Shown here piece after piece: positions 21,244-31,000 of a stretch of 64,000 bases of DNA (within the stretch, counting starts at the first letter, position 1; the number at the start of each line of letters is the position of its first letter). The stretch comes from Polynucleobacter necessarius (GTDB taxonomy: Bacteria > Pseudomonadota > Gammaproteobacteria > Burkholderiales > Burkholderiaceae). The stretch covers positions 1 to 64,000 of the forward strand of contig NZ_LT606949.1 in the NCBI RefSeq assembly GCF_900095215.1, read 5' to 3'. The notes beneath the pieces are model-generated. The model ran no database searches. It was not told the DNA's origin and saw only the letters and a list, made by a program, of their open reading frames with translations. The position numbers and the translations under genes were made by a program.

Positions 21244-22332
21244 TTAAGCAGCGCCTGTAGCGTTTAGAGTTTCAAGGACTTGAGCATCAGCGACGCTTTT
21301 AATCTGAGCCTTACCAATTTTTTCTAAAACGACGTAACGAATTTGTCCGCCCTCAGTCTTTTTGTCAACCTGCATGAGTTCCATATAGCGTTTCGCGCCA
21401 AATTTTGGCGGAGTAATCGGTAGATTCATTGAGTGGATGATCTTAGTGAGGCGCTGTGCATCGGCTTCGCTAATGTAATTAAGGCGGCGTGATAAATCCG
21501 CCCCTAGCACCATGCCACAACCAACTGCTTCTCCATGCAACCATTCGCCATATCCCATGCCCGCTTCAATGGCGTGACCAAAGGTATGACCAAAATTCAA
21601 GGTCGCGCGAATGCCGCCTTCTCTTTCATCCGCGGAAACGACTGCGGATTTAATTTCGCATGAGCGCAGCACAGCGTGACCCATTGCCTCAGTGTCGCAA
21701 GCTAGTAATGCTGTCGAATTGGCCTCAATCCAATCCAAAAAGTGAGAGTCAGCAATGGCGCCATGTTTGATCACTTCAGCAAGACCTGCGGACAGCTCTC
21801 TTGGTGGCAGAGTCTTCGGGGTATTAAGGTCCGCAATCACGGCAGCTGGCTGATGAAACGCGCCAATCATATTTTTACCAAGCGGATGGTTGATGCCAGT
21901 CTTGCCGCCTACAGAAGAGTCGACTTGAGCAAGTAAAGTGGTTGGCACTTGAATAAAGCGAATGCCACGCATGAAGCTGGCTGCGGCAAATCCAGTCATA
22001 TCACCTATAACACCGCCGCCCAAAGCGACCAGCATGGTCTGACGATCGGCGCCAAACTTTAAAAGATCATCAAAAATAAGCTGGAGATTTTTCCAGTCCT
22101 TGTAAGACTCGCCGTCAGGCAAAATGATTGTTCTGACAGGCTTGCTAAAGGTTTTTAGTGTGTTAGTGAGGCGCTCCGCATAGAGCGGAGCTACTGTGGT
22201 GTTGCTAACAATGTAAATAATAGATGTGGCTTTTTTACAGGCGCTAAATAAACTCGGTTGATCAATCAGGTCGGTGCCAATGTAAATTGGATAACTGCGA
22301 TTACCCAGATCAACTTCAAGTGTTTTCATCAT
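21244..22332 (-). CDS. aroB: 3-dehydroquinate synthase
   Basis: AroB converts DAHP to 3-dehydroquinate using NAD and a metal ion. It is 362 residues with the NAD motif [13 protein letters not shown] and metal-ligand regions ([24 protein letters not shown]). A second ATG three bases in is an equally plausible start. It lies 13 bp after aroK, a conserved pair. Confidence 0.96.
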   Translation of the reverse strand: MMKTLEVDLGNRSYPIYIGTDLIDQPSLFSACKKATSIIYIVSNTTVAPLYAERLTNTLKTFSKPVRTIILPDGESYKDWKNLQLIFDDLLKFGADRQTMLVALGGGVIGDMTGFAAASFMRGIRFIQVPTTLLAQVDSSVGGKTGINHPLGKNMIGAFHQPAAVIADLNTPKTLPPRELSAGLAEVIKHGAIADSHFLDWIEANSTALLACDTEAMGHAVLRSCEIKSAVVSADEREGGIRATLNFGHTFGHAIEAGMGYGEWLHGEAVGCGMVLGADLSRRLNYISEADAQRLTKIIHSMNLPITPPKFGAKRYMELMQVDKKTEGGQIRYVVLEKIGKAQIKSVADAQVLETLNATGAA

Positions 22333-22345
22333 AGTGCCAATCTAT

Positions 22346-22870
22346 TTAAGCGGAGAGTTCAAGTTGCATGATTAAGGTGTTAACCAGTTGATTGACGCTG
22401 GGTTTGCCAGTTTCAATAACGTGATCGGCTATTTCTCGATAAAGAGGATCGCGAATGGCATACAAATGTTCTAGAATTTTTTTAGCGTCGCCATTCTTCA
22501 GTAAGGGACGTCCTTCACTGCCTTTAGTGCGAAGCCAAAGTTCAATGGGGTTCGTATGCAAATAAATTACGGTACCGTGTTCGCTAAGTGCTTGACGATT
22601 TTCTGGCAACAAAATGGCGCCACCACCAGTCGCCAAAATAATGCCCTGCTCAGCGGTGATTTTGCGAATGGCTTGAGCCTCTCTTTTACGAAAACCCTCT
22701 TCACCTTCCATTTCAAAAATGACCGGGATTTTTACGCCGCAACGCTCTTCGATAACATGATCGGCATCCAAAAATCGACGCCCTAATTTCTTTGCCAGTA
22801 CTTTGCCGACGGTCGACTTTCCGACGCCCATGAGGCCGATCAGAAAGATATTGTTTGTCGAAGAGTTCAC
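22346..22870 (-). CDS. aroK: Shikimate kinase
   Basis: AroK phosphorylates shikimate. The 174-residue sequence has the P-loop GLMGVGKSTVGK, the shikimate-binding DADHVIEE and the ATGGGAIL segment. It is intact between pilQ and aroB, the usual betaproteobacterial arrangement (pilQ-aroK-aroB). Confidence 0.95.
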   Translation of the reverse strand: MNSSTNNIFLIGLMGVGKSTVGKVLAKKLGRRFLDADHVIEERCGVKIPVIFEMEGEEGFRKREAQAIRKITAEQGIILATGGGAILLPENRQALSEHGTVIYLHTNPIELWLRTKGSEGRPLLKNGDAKKILEHLYAIRDPLYREIADHVIETGKPSVNQLVNTLIMQLELSA

Positions 22871-22882
22871 TCTTCGATTTTA

Positions 22883-24006
22883 TTAGGGTTTGTCGAGAAC
22901 GGTCGGAGTTAAAAAGACAAGCAGCTCAGTTTTGTCTTGCAACTTAGATTTATGGCGAACAAAGTGGCCAATGAGGAGAATATCCCCTAGTAGGGGGATT
23001 GTGACTTCATCCTCTAGTTCGGTAGTTTGAAAGATTCCGCCAATAATCGCTGTTCCCCCATTTTCAACGGTGACCTCAGAGCTTAGGCTTTTAGTGTCAA
23101 TCGTGTATCCCTGCTCTGTTTTCATACCTACCGTCTCCTTATTAATGCCAACTAGCATTGAAATCTTTCCATCGGGATGGATTTTGGGGAGAACCTCAAG
23201 GCGTAGATTAGCCTTGCTAAATTGCAATTTGCTGCCGTTTTGATTGGAGGTTTGGTAGGGGAGTTCAGTGCCTTGCTCGATCGTGGCTTTGACTTGGTCG
23301 CCCGTCATGATGCGAGGGTTAGGCAGAATTTTTCCTTGACCCTCTGACTCCAAAGCGGAAAGCTCAGCTTGAAGAATGCGACTGGCATTTCGAGAAACCA
23401 GGGTCGCAGCCACCGCTGCCGGATTAAAGCCATTTAATCCAGTGCCAGCTAGATCGAAATTACCCGTCAATGTTTGATCGGCATTGCCACCAAGCCCATT
23501 GACCTGATATCCCAGTTTGACACCCAATTCCCTAGCAAAACGCTCATCCGCCTCCACAATGCGTGCTTCAATCAGAATTTGCCTTGGGCTATTAATGTGA
23601 TCTCCCCCAAAGGGGAGGGCAACATCCTCGCGACGGAATTTTTGAAAGGCCTGGATTTCGGCATGAGGCCCAATCCAATAAATATCGCTATTGCGAACTA
23701 GACGCAAACCACGGCTAGCCAGGATGGAATGGAGCGCGGTTTGCCATTGGGTGTTTTTGAGATTCACTGAACTCTTGCCCTGAATTGACTCGCTTAATAA
23801 AAAGTTGGTATTACCTAATTTAGCCAAAACTTGTAAAAGCGCTGTTGTTTCAATGTCGGTGAATTCCAGGCTAATGGGTGCTAGCAAATGACTTTTTGAA
23901 GGCGTGTTTCCACCTGCCGGATTGGCCAAAAAAAAGCATGAATAAAACAAATGCAATTCCAATGTCTTGTAGATATTTTTTTGAGGTTGTAGATGCTCAG
24001 CTTCAT
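22883..24006 (-). pseudogene. pilQ: Type IV pilus/DNA-uptake secretin PilQ, frameshifted
   Basis: The C-terminal secretin domain is clear (VEADERFARELGVKLGYQ, LSALESEGQGKILPNPRI, VENGGTAIIGGIF). The product is short for PilQ, about 370 residues. The best start is the ATG at 24006, in an ATGA overlap with the upstream gene. It gives MKLSIYNLKKISTRHWN and a hydrophobic signal region, but this frame is lost at the run of eight A (23928-23935; T on the coding strand). One more T would join it to FFLANPAGGNT and the rest. Only weak TTG starts lie downstream. An indel artefact or phase switching cannot be excluded. Confidence 0.75.
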
Positions 24007-24308
24007 TCCCCTGATGCAGTCTTCAGAGTGAGAGATCTACCCTGGGGATGAGTAAAGATTGCTAGCCCATTTTCGAGTTTGTTAAGACGCCATTCCCCTA
24101 AAACCTGAGCACCTATTTCAAAGGCGATATTCCCTTTCGCAGTATTGAAAAATGCTTGATGAGTTGTGCCCATATGGGCCGCTCCTAGATGGCGCCAACG
24201 TCGCAATTCAGCTTCATGAGGGGGTGTCTGGGCTTTGCTCAAAATCCTAGTTTCAGGCCTTTTCTCTTTTAATGAGTGAATGCTCACTTCTATTTCGTCT
24301 ATTACCAT
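24003..24308 (-). CDS. Small protein upstream of pilQ, possibly pilus-related
   Basis: The 101-residue product starts MVIDEIEVSIHSLKEK if the ATG at 24308 is used; an earlier ATG at 24344 would overlap the upstream gene by 29 bases. The C-terminal part (GAQVLGEWRLNKLENGLAIF) resembles the kind of sequence found in PilP-like pilotin partners, but the match is too weak to name it. Its stop overlaps the pilQ start by ATGA, which argues for a linked function. Confidence 0.6.
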   Translation of the reverse strand: MVIDEIEVSIHSLKEKRPETRILSKAQTPPHEAELRRWRHLGAAHMGTTHQAFFNTAKGNIAFEIGAQVLGEWRLNKLENGLAIFTHPQGRSLTLKTASGE

Positions 24309-24315
24309 ATATAAG

Positions 24316-24702
24316 TCATCTTGATTTATCCTGTTGAATTTCATCGCGCATCATGTCCAACTCCTTGCTTAAGTCGGAGATCTGCTGATGGGATTCTTCA
24401 AGGGCGCTTTGGGAGTGATTGTTTAAGGCGTTGTAGATCACAAAATAAGTAACTGCCGAAGCCATTAGGATCCCAATCAGAAGGGTAAGTAAGCCGCCCA
24501 ATTTTTGAAAGTGGCCAGGAATTTGTAGCTGGGCAAGAGGGGTCTTAAAGGGCTGGTTATTGCTTTGGTTTGAGGGTCTTGATGGTGGGTTTTGTGAGGG
24601 AGTGGATTGATGAATTCCGTGGGGATCTGGGATGGCAGGGGCATCGCCAAGATCACTCAAAATCTCATCAAAAGATTGGTTGGAAATATGGCGTGCAGAC
24701 AT
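24316..24702 (-). CDS. Single-pass membrane protein of the pilQ cluster
   Basis: The 128-residue protein has a polar, proline- and asparagine-rich N terminus, one membrane span (GLLTLLIGILMASAVTYFVI, roughly residues 69-89) and a short coiled-coil-like tail (ALEESHQQISDLSKELDMMRD). It is divergent from mrcA and precedes two genes leading to pilQ. This is the place where other bacteria have pilM-N-O-P. No family was recognised. Confidence 0.6.
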   Translation of the reverse strand: MSARHISNQSFDEILSDLGDAPAIPDPHGIHQSTPSQNPPSRPSNQSNNQPFKTPLAQLQIPGHFQKLGGLLTLLIGILMASAVTYFVIYNALNNHSQSALEESHQQISDLSKELDMMRDEIQQDKSR

Positions 24703-24808
24703 GCCCCTATTCTTCGATTTTGAGGGTTGAAAAACTATCGGCCCAATTTGATTCCCGTGTCAGAAATCCGGCCATCACTATTTGCAAAACAAGGGTTTTG
24801 GCGCTCTT

Positions 24809-24837
24809 TTAAGGAAATCGTCCAAGCACCCTATAAT
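24809..24837 (+). promoter_or_regulatory. Perfect -10 box just before mrcA
   Basis: TATAAT at 24832-24837 is a consensus -10 box. The -35 17 bases upstream is weak (TTAAGG, 24809-24814). The mrcA ATG at 24844 lies six bases after the -10, where transcription would begin, so a leaderless mRNA is possible. If mrcA starts upstream (ATG-like codons exist to 24727), the match would be chance. Confidence 0.4.
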
Positions 24838-24843
24838 TTGGGA

Positions 24844-27180
24844 ATGGCCTTACCTCCAAAAGACAAGCCGCCGCTAAATCGGCGTCCAATTCGTCCTTCC
24901 GATAGACGTCCTCGGCAGACACGTACTGAACCTGGCTTGCCACGCAAAAATTCCAGCAATCCACTAGTTAAGGGTTTGTTGATCATTGGGGTGGTTTTTG
25001 CTTTGGTGATTACCTTGCTGATGGGGTATGCCTTCTTGGTAGCCAAACCTAATCTTCCAAAGATCTCCGCCTTAACCGACTACAACCCTAAAACCCCTCT
25101 CCGCATTTACACGGCAGATAAAGTGCTCATTGGCGAGTTTGGTGAGGAGCGTCGCAAGGTAATCCCGCTAAATGAAATTCCTCAAAGTATGCGTAATGCT
25201 GTTTTGGCAATTGAGGACGATCGCTTCTATTCTCATGGTGGTGTCGACTATGCGGGCATTTTGCGCGCAACGGTAACTAATTTGCGCGGGCATCTTTCGC
25301 AAGGCGCCTCTACGATCACCATGCAGGTTGCACGGAACTTCTTCCTCAGCAATGAGAAAACCTTTAGCCGAAAAATTTATGAAGTGCTGTTGGCCTGGGA
25401 AATCGAGTCTCAATTAACTAAAGACAAAATTCTGGAAATCTATATGAACCAGATTTTCTTAGGGCAGCGGGCTTATGGTTTCTCTAGCGCAGCGCAGATT
25501 TATTTTGGCAAAGAGTTAAAAGACATCACTGTTGCTGAGTCGGCCATGTTGGCTGGTTTGCCAAAAGCCCCGTCCGCCTATAACCCCGTGAGCAATTTCC
25601 GTCGCGCCAAGATTCGTCAAGAGTACATTCTTCAGCGTATGCGCGATCTTGGCTACGTCACGCCCGAGGAATACCAAAAGGCGATGATTGAGGAATTGCA
25701 TATTCGCGGTCTTGGGAATGAGTTTGCTGTGCGTGCTGATTTCCCGGCCGAAATGGTTCGGCAATTGCTATTCACGCAATATGGTGAAGCTATCTACTCT
25801 CAAGGAATCGATGTTTACACAACCATCCGGAAGGCCGATCAAGACGCCGCCTATAAAGCAGTCCGGAAGGGGATTTTTGAATACGATTTGCGTCATGATT
25901 ATCGCGGTCCAGAAGGACTTATTGATCTACCGGAAGATTTAGTAAAACGCCAACGTGCGATAGATGAGGCATTGCTGGCATATCCACAGTTGGATGATTT
26001 GCAGTCTGGCGTTGTGCTTGATGTAAAGCCAAAAGAAATGCAGGTCATGATTGCTACTGGCGATACCATCACTATTAAAGGTGATGGTATGAAGTTGGCG
26101 GCGGCTTCCATTACCGATAGCACTCAACCCAAGAAACGCTTGCGCCCTGGGGGTGTAGTGCGCTTACTGTCTGACGGCGGGGTTTGGAAGTTGGCTCAGT
26201 TGCCACAAGTTGAGGCGGCTTTTGTCTCGATGAATGCGGAGACTGGCGCTATTCTCTCCTTGGTAGGCGGTTTTGATTTCCGTCGCAATCAATTCAACCA
26301 CGTGACACAAGCCTTACGTCAACCAGGCTCTTCGTTTAAACCGTTTATCTATGCAGCCGCGATTGAAAAAGGCTTCACACCTAGCACGATGGTGAATGAT
26401 GCGCCTTTATCTATCGGCAGCATGGAAACAGGAAGTCAAGACTGGGAGCCAAAAAACTACGATGGCAAATATGATGGGATGATGCGCTTGCGCAATGCCT
26501 TGGCGAAATCGAAAAACTTAGTTTCAGTTCGCATTATTCGCGCCATTGGCCCTTCTTATGCACAGGAATATATTCAGCGCTTTGGTTTTGAGCCTGAAAA
26601 GCATCCACCTTATTTAACAATGGCCTTGGGCGCGGGTTCAGTAACCCCGCTACAGATGGCCTCTGCTTATAGTGTGTTTGCTAATGGCGGTTATCGTGTC
26701 GACCCATTCTTAATTGACAAGATGGTGGATTCAAAAGGCACAGTGATGTTTGAAGCTAAGCCTACTCGTGTGCGTGAAGATGCTCCGCGTGTACTCGATG
26801 CGCGCACTGCATTTGTGATGGATAGCATGTTGCAGGAAGTAACTAAGACTGGTACCGCCGCCTCGGCACGAGGACAATTAGGTCGCAATGATATCGCTGG
26901 CAAAACAGGCACCACTAACGATTATCACGATGCCTGGTTTGCTGGTTATAACCCGAAAGTCGTTGCGATTGCGTGGATCGGTTTCGATAAGCCTGCGAGC
27001 TTAGGTGATCGGGAAACTGGTGGAGGTCTTGCGTTGCCGATGTGGATCTCTTATATCGGAACTGCCTTAAAAGAAATTCCACAAGAAGCGCGTGAGGTGC
27101 CGAGTGGGGTGACTCAAGTTGATGGTGACTGGTTTATTCCAGACTTCTCTCACAATGGCGGTGTGCGCGAACTGCAATAG
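24844..27180 (+). CDS. mrcA: Penicillin-binding protein 1A
   Basis: A class A PBP that polymerises and cross-links peptidoglycan. The 778-residue protein has a short cytoplasmic part and one membrane segment (LLIIGVVFALVITLLMGYAF). The glycosyltransferase domain follows (EDDRFYSHGGVD, QGASTITMQVARN). The transpeptidase domain has the SxxK serine (GSSFKPF), SxN (KSKNLV) and KTGTT. All are intact. The start at 24844 (MALPPKDKPP) is preferred over an upstream in-frame one because the extra 39 residues look non-conserved. It is divergent from the pilQ group, as in related genera. Confidence 0.93.
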   Translation: MALPPKDKPPLNRRPIRPSDRRPRQTRTEPGLPRKNSSNPLVKGLLIIGVVFALVITLLMGYAFLVAKPNLPKISALTDYNPKTPLRIYTADKVLIGEFGEERRKVIPLNEIPQSMRNAVLAIEDDRFYSHGGVDYAGILRATVTNLRGHLSQGASTITMQVARNFFLSNEKTFSRKIYEVLLAWEIESQLTKDKILEIYMNQIFLGQRAYGFSSAAQIYFGKELKDITVAESAMLAGLPKAPSAYNPVSNFRRAKIRQEYILQRMRDLGYVTPEEYQKAMIEELHIRGLGNEFAVRADFPAEMVRQLLFTQYGEAIYSQGIDVYTTIRKADQDAAYKAVRKGIFEYDLRHDYRGPEGLIDLPEDLVKRQRAIDEALLAYPQLDDLQSGVVLDVKPKEMQVMIATGDTITIKGDGMKLAAASITDSTQPKKRLRPGGVVRLLSDGGVWKLAQLPQVEAAFVSMNAETGAILSLVGGFDFRRNQFNHVTQALRQPGSSFKPFIYAAAIEKGFTPSTMVNDAPLSIGSMETGSQDWEPKNYDGKYDGMMRLRNALAKSKNLVSVRIIRAIGPSYAQEYIQRFGFEPEKHPPYLTMALGAGSVTPLQMASAYSVFANGGYRVDPFLIDKMVDSKGTVMFEAKPTRVREDAPRVLDARTAFVMDSMLQEVTKTGTAASARGQLGRNDIAGKTGTTNDYHDAWFAGYNPKVVAIAWIGFDKPASLGDRETGGGLALPMWISYIGTALKEIPQEAREVPSGVTQVDGDWFIPDFSHNGGVRELQ

Positions 27181-27192
27181 TTCGTTTCCAGC

Positions 27193-27896
27193 ATGGCACG
27201 GCAAGCGCGCACCGTAATACCTGGCAAAGCCATGCATGTGATGGTTCTTGGAAACAATCGCGAGACACTTTTTTTGTCGATGAAGATCGCCGAACTTATT
27301 TAGAGTGGTTGCGTGAGGCTGCTAGACAGTTTGGCTGCGCGGTACATGCCTTTGCATTAATGCCAAATCATGTGCATTGATTGATGACTCCGCAAAACGA
27401 AGACTCTCTTGCGAAAACGATGCAGTCATTGGGTCGTCGATATGCGCAGTATTTCAATCGGCAGCATCGTCGCTCCGAAACAATTTGGGAGGGAAGATAC
27501 CGCTCTTCTTTGATTGAACCAGGCTATTTTTTGCGTTGTCAGCGCTATATCGAGCTTAACCCCGTTAGGGCTGGGTATGAATCAAACCCTCAAAGCTCTA
27601 CCTGGACTAGTTTCGCAACCCATATTGGGGGTAAGACTGAACCCTGGCTTGTAGACAATCAATCCTGGTGGAAGTGAGGTCATACGCCATTTGAGCGGCA
27701 GATGGGCTGGTCTAATTTTGTCAAAGAGGGCTCTCCGCACTGGGAAGACCGTCAAATTACAGAATCCCTGATTCGCTCAAAGCCTTGGGTAAGTGATATT
27801 TATGCTAAAAAGATTTTGAAAGATGCCTCAGAAATTGCGGCAATACGACACCGTGGCCGCCATAGCAAAATAAATTCAGTCAATTCAATAGCTTAG
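27193..27896 (+). pseudogene. REP-associated tyrosine transposase (Y1/HUH), broken
   Basis: A single-stranded-DNA transposase of the RAYT kind, recognised by GKAMHVMVLGNN, the HUH motif HVH in ALMPNHVH, and GRYRSSLIEP...YIELNPVRAG. Three lesions are seen: a frameshift at T7 (27269-27275), where one more T would restore ETLFFVDED; TGA at 27378-27380 right after HVH; and TGA at 27675-27677. RAYTs move or maintain REP/REPIN repeats; a possible REPIN lies 46 bp downstream. Confidence 0.9.
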
Positions 27897-27941
27897 AGAA
27901 TTTCTAATACGCCCGAATTGGGATTTGGGTATTGAATATTT

Positions 27942-28004
27942 TGACTCCGTCCCCATATACATAATACATTTTGGTGCGACATCAAAATAAATGGGACAGG
28001 CTCA
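27942..28004. repeat. REPIN-like imperfect inverted repeat
   Basis: TGACTCCGTCCC (27942-27953) and GGGACAGGCTCA (27993-28004) are inverted copies that match at 9 of 12 positions, separated by 39 bases. GAC(A)GGAGTCA-type termini are the kind of sequence found next to RAYT genes, and this one lies just downstream of the dead RAYT. It sits in the leader of gltB. Only one copy is visible in the window, so the identification is tentative. Confidence 0.35.
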
Positions 28005-28090
28005 TTTTATTTCTATTGCATCAGTGTGGGTATTCACCTATATTTGATCCTCCAAAAGTAATCAGGCCTTTGTCGCCCCTCGGCAATACT

Positions 28091-31000
28091 ATGACTACAA
28101 AATTAAATTCAGATCTTCGCCCTATCGCTCAAGGTGTATATGATCCCAGTAATGAGCACGACGCTTGCGGCGTGGGATTCGTAGCGCACATCAAGGGTAA
28201 AAAATCCCATGAAATCGTTTCTCAGGGTTTCAAGATTCTTGAGAATTTGGATCACCGGGGAGCGGTTGGTGCCGATCCTTTGATGGGTGACGGTGCCGGT
28301 ATCTTGATTCAAATTCACGATACTTTGTATCGCGAAGAGATAGCTCAACAAGGCGTGACATTGCCACCTTTGGGTGAATATGGCGTCGGTATGATTTTCT
28401 TGCCTAAGGAACACGCCTCTCGTTTGGCACGTGAACAAGAATTGGAGCGTACTGTACGTTTAGAAGGTCAGGTTGTTTTGGGTTGGAGAGATGTTCCGGT
28501 AGATGTGAAATTACCAACGTCGCCAACAGTGTAAATGACAGAGCCATTCATTCGTCAGATTTTTCTTGTCCGTGGTCGTGACATCATGACAACGGATGCA
28601 CTTGAGCGTAAGTTATATGTGATTCGCAAAACAGCACGTCACGCAATTCAAGATTTGCATTTGAAGCATGGCAAAGAATATTTTGTTGCCTCTATGTTCG
28701 CTAGAACCATTGTTTATAAGGGTTTGCTGTTAGCAAACCAAGTGGGTGCTTATTACCAAGATTTGCAAGATAAACGCACTGTATCTGCACTCGCTTTAGT
28801 GCATCAGCGTTTCTCCACCAATACATTCCCTGCATGGGAATTGGCGCATCCATACCGCATGATTACGCACAACGGCGAGATCAATACTGTTAAAGGTAAC
28901 GTCAATTGGGTGAATGCACGCGAAGGCGCGATTAGCTCCCCGGTGCTCGGCGATGATTTGCAAAAACTCTGGCCATTAATTTATCCAGGTCAATCAGATA
29001 CAGCTTGTTTTCAATCAGATACAGCTTGTTTTGATAACTGTTTAGAGTTACTAGTGATGTCTGGTTATCCATTGACTCAAGCCATGCTGATGATTCCTGA
29101 GGCATGGGAACAGCATGCGTTGATGGATGACAATCGTTGCGCTTTCTATGAATACCATGCAGCCATGATGGAGCCATGGGATGGTTCATCGGCCATGGCA
29201 TTTACCGATGGTCGTCAAATTGGCGCCACTTTGGACCGCAATGGTTTGCGTCCAGCACGTTATTACGTGACTGATGATGATCTGGTCATCATGGGCTCTG
29301 AAGCGGGCGTATTGCCAATGCCGGAGAGCAAGCTCGTTCAAAAATGGCGCTTGCAACCAGGCAAGATGTTCATGATCGATATGGAACAAGATCGCATTAT
29401 TGATGACGTTGAGTTGAAGAATGCCGTTTCTAAAGCGAAACCATATAAGAGCTGGATCGATGCGGTTCGCGTGCGGTTGGACGAAGTGGACGCTAGCAAA
29501 GCGGACTTGATTGATGAAAAAACTACCATTCGTCCCGCGGCTAAATTATTAGATCGCCAGCAAGCGTTTGGCTATACCCAGGAAGATATTAAGTTCCTCA
29601 TGGCTCCAATGGCCATGAATGGTGAAGAGGCAATCGGCTCTATGGGCAATGACAGCCCGTTAGCTGTTCTGTCTAATAAGAACAAGCTACTTTATAACTA
29701 CTTCAAGCAATTATTCGCGCAAGTAACCAATCCTCCGATCGATCCGATTCGCGAGAATATGGTGATGTCCTTGGTGTCATTCATTGGGCCTAAGCCAACT
29801 TTATTGGATACCAACAACATTAATCTTCCAATGCGCTTGGAAGTGAGTCAGCCAATTTTGGATTTTGATGACATCACCAAGAGTCGTCATATTGGTCGCT
29901 ACACCAACGGTAAGTTCCGTTCTTATGAGTTGGATATTTGCTATCCAGCTTCATGGGGTAAGGCTGGTATCGAAGCCCGCTTAGCCTCTTTGTGTGCTGA
30001 AGCGGCCGATGCTGTGCGCTCGGGTTACAACATTTTGATCGTGAGCGATCGGCAGGTTGACGAGAAGCACGTGGCAATTCCTGCTTTGTTGGCGACTGCT
30101 GCAATCCATCAGCATTTAGTGCAAAAAGGTTTGCGCACTAGTGTTGGTTTGGTGGTTGAAACTGGTAGTGCGCGTGAGACACATCACTTTGCACTCTTGG
30201 CTGGTTATGGTGCAGAAGCGGTGCATCGATATCTCGCAATGGAAACTTTGGCGGAAATGGCTAAAGGTTTGTCTGGTGATTTGTCTGCGGAAAAAGCAGT
30301 AAAGAACTTTGTGAAGGCAATCGGTAAGGGCTTGCAAAAAGTGATGTCCAAAATGGGCATCTTTACTTCTTATATGTCATACACGGGCTCACAGATTTTT
30401 GAAGCTATTGGCTTAAATCGCGACATCATTGATCAATACTTCAAAGGCACTCCATCGAATGTAGGGGGTATCGGCGTATTTGAAGTGGCTGAAGAAGCAT
30501 TGCGCATGCATACAGCCGCGTTTGGTAATGACCCGGTATTAACCAATACGCTTGACGCTGGTGGTGAATATGCATTCCGTATTCGTTGTGAGAACCATAT
30601 GTGGACTCGAGATACGATTGCGAAGTTACAACATTCAACACGTGTTGGCGCTGAAAAAGGCTATCAGACTTATAAAAGAGTACGCCAATATCATCAATGA
30701 TCAAACCAAGCGTCAAATGATGTTGCGTGGCCTGTTTGAATTCAAGATCGATCCAGTGAAGGCTATCCCATTGGACGAAGTAGAATCTGCAAAAGAAATC
30801 GTCAAACGTTTTGCAACGGGCGCGATGTCTTTGGGTTCAATCTCTACCGAGGCGCACGTTACGTTGGCAATCGCAATGAACCGTATTGGCGGCAAGTCCA
30901 ATACTGGTGATGGTGGCGAAGATCCAAACCGTTATGTGAATGAGCTCACAGGTATTCCAATTAAGAAGGGCGAGTCCTTGGCGAGCATCTTGGGTAGCGA

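Noticed and set aside
27378..27677. Recoding of TGA as an amino acid (two in-frame TGA in the transposase, others in gltI and the second GT41 gene)
   Set aside because: Intact genes end in TGA at correct places (rplP, rpmJ, mlaF, gltJ frame), and the same genes also carry TAG, TAA or frameshifts, so decay explains the data better.
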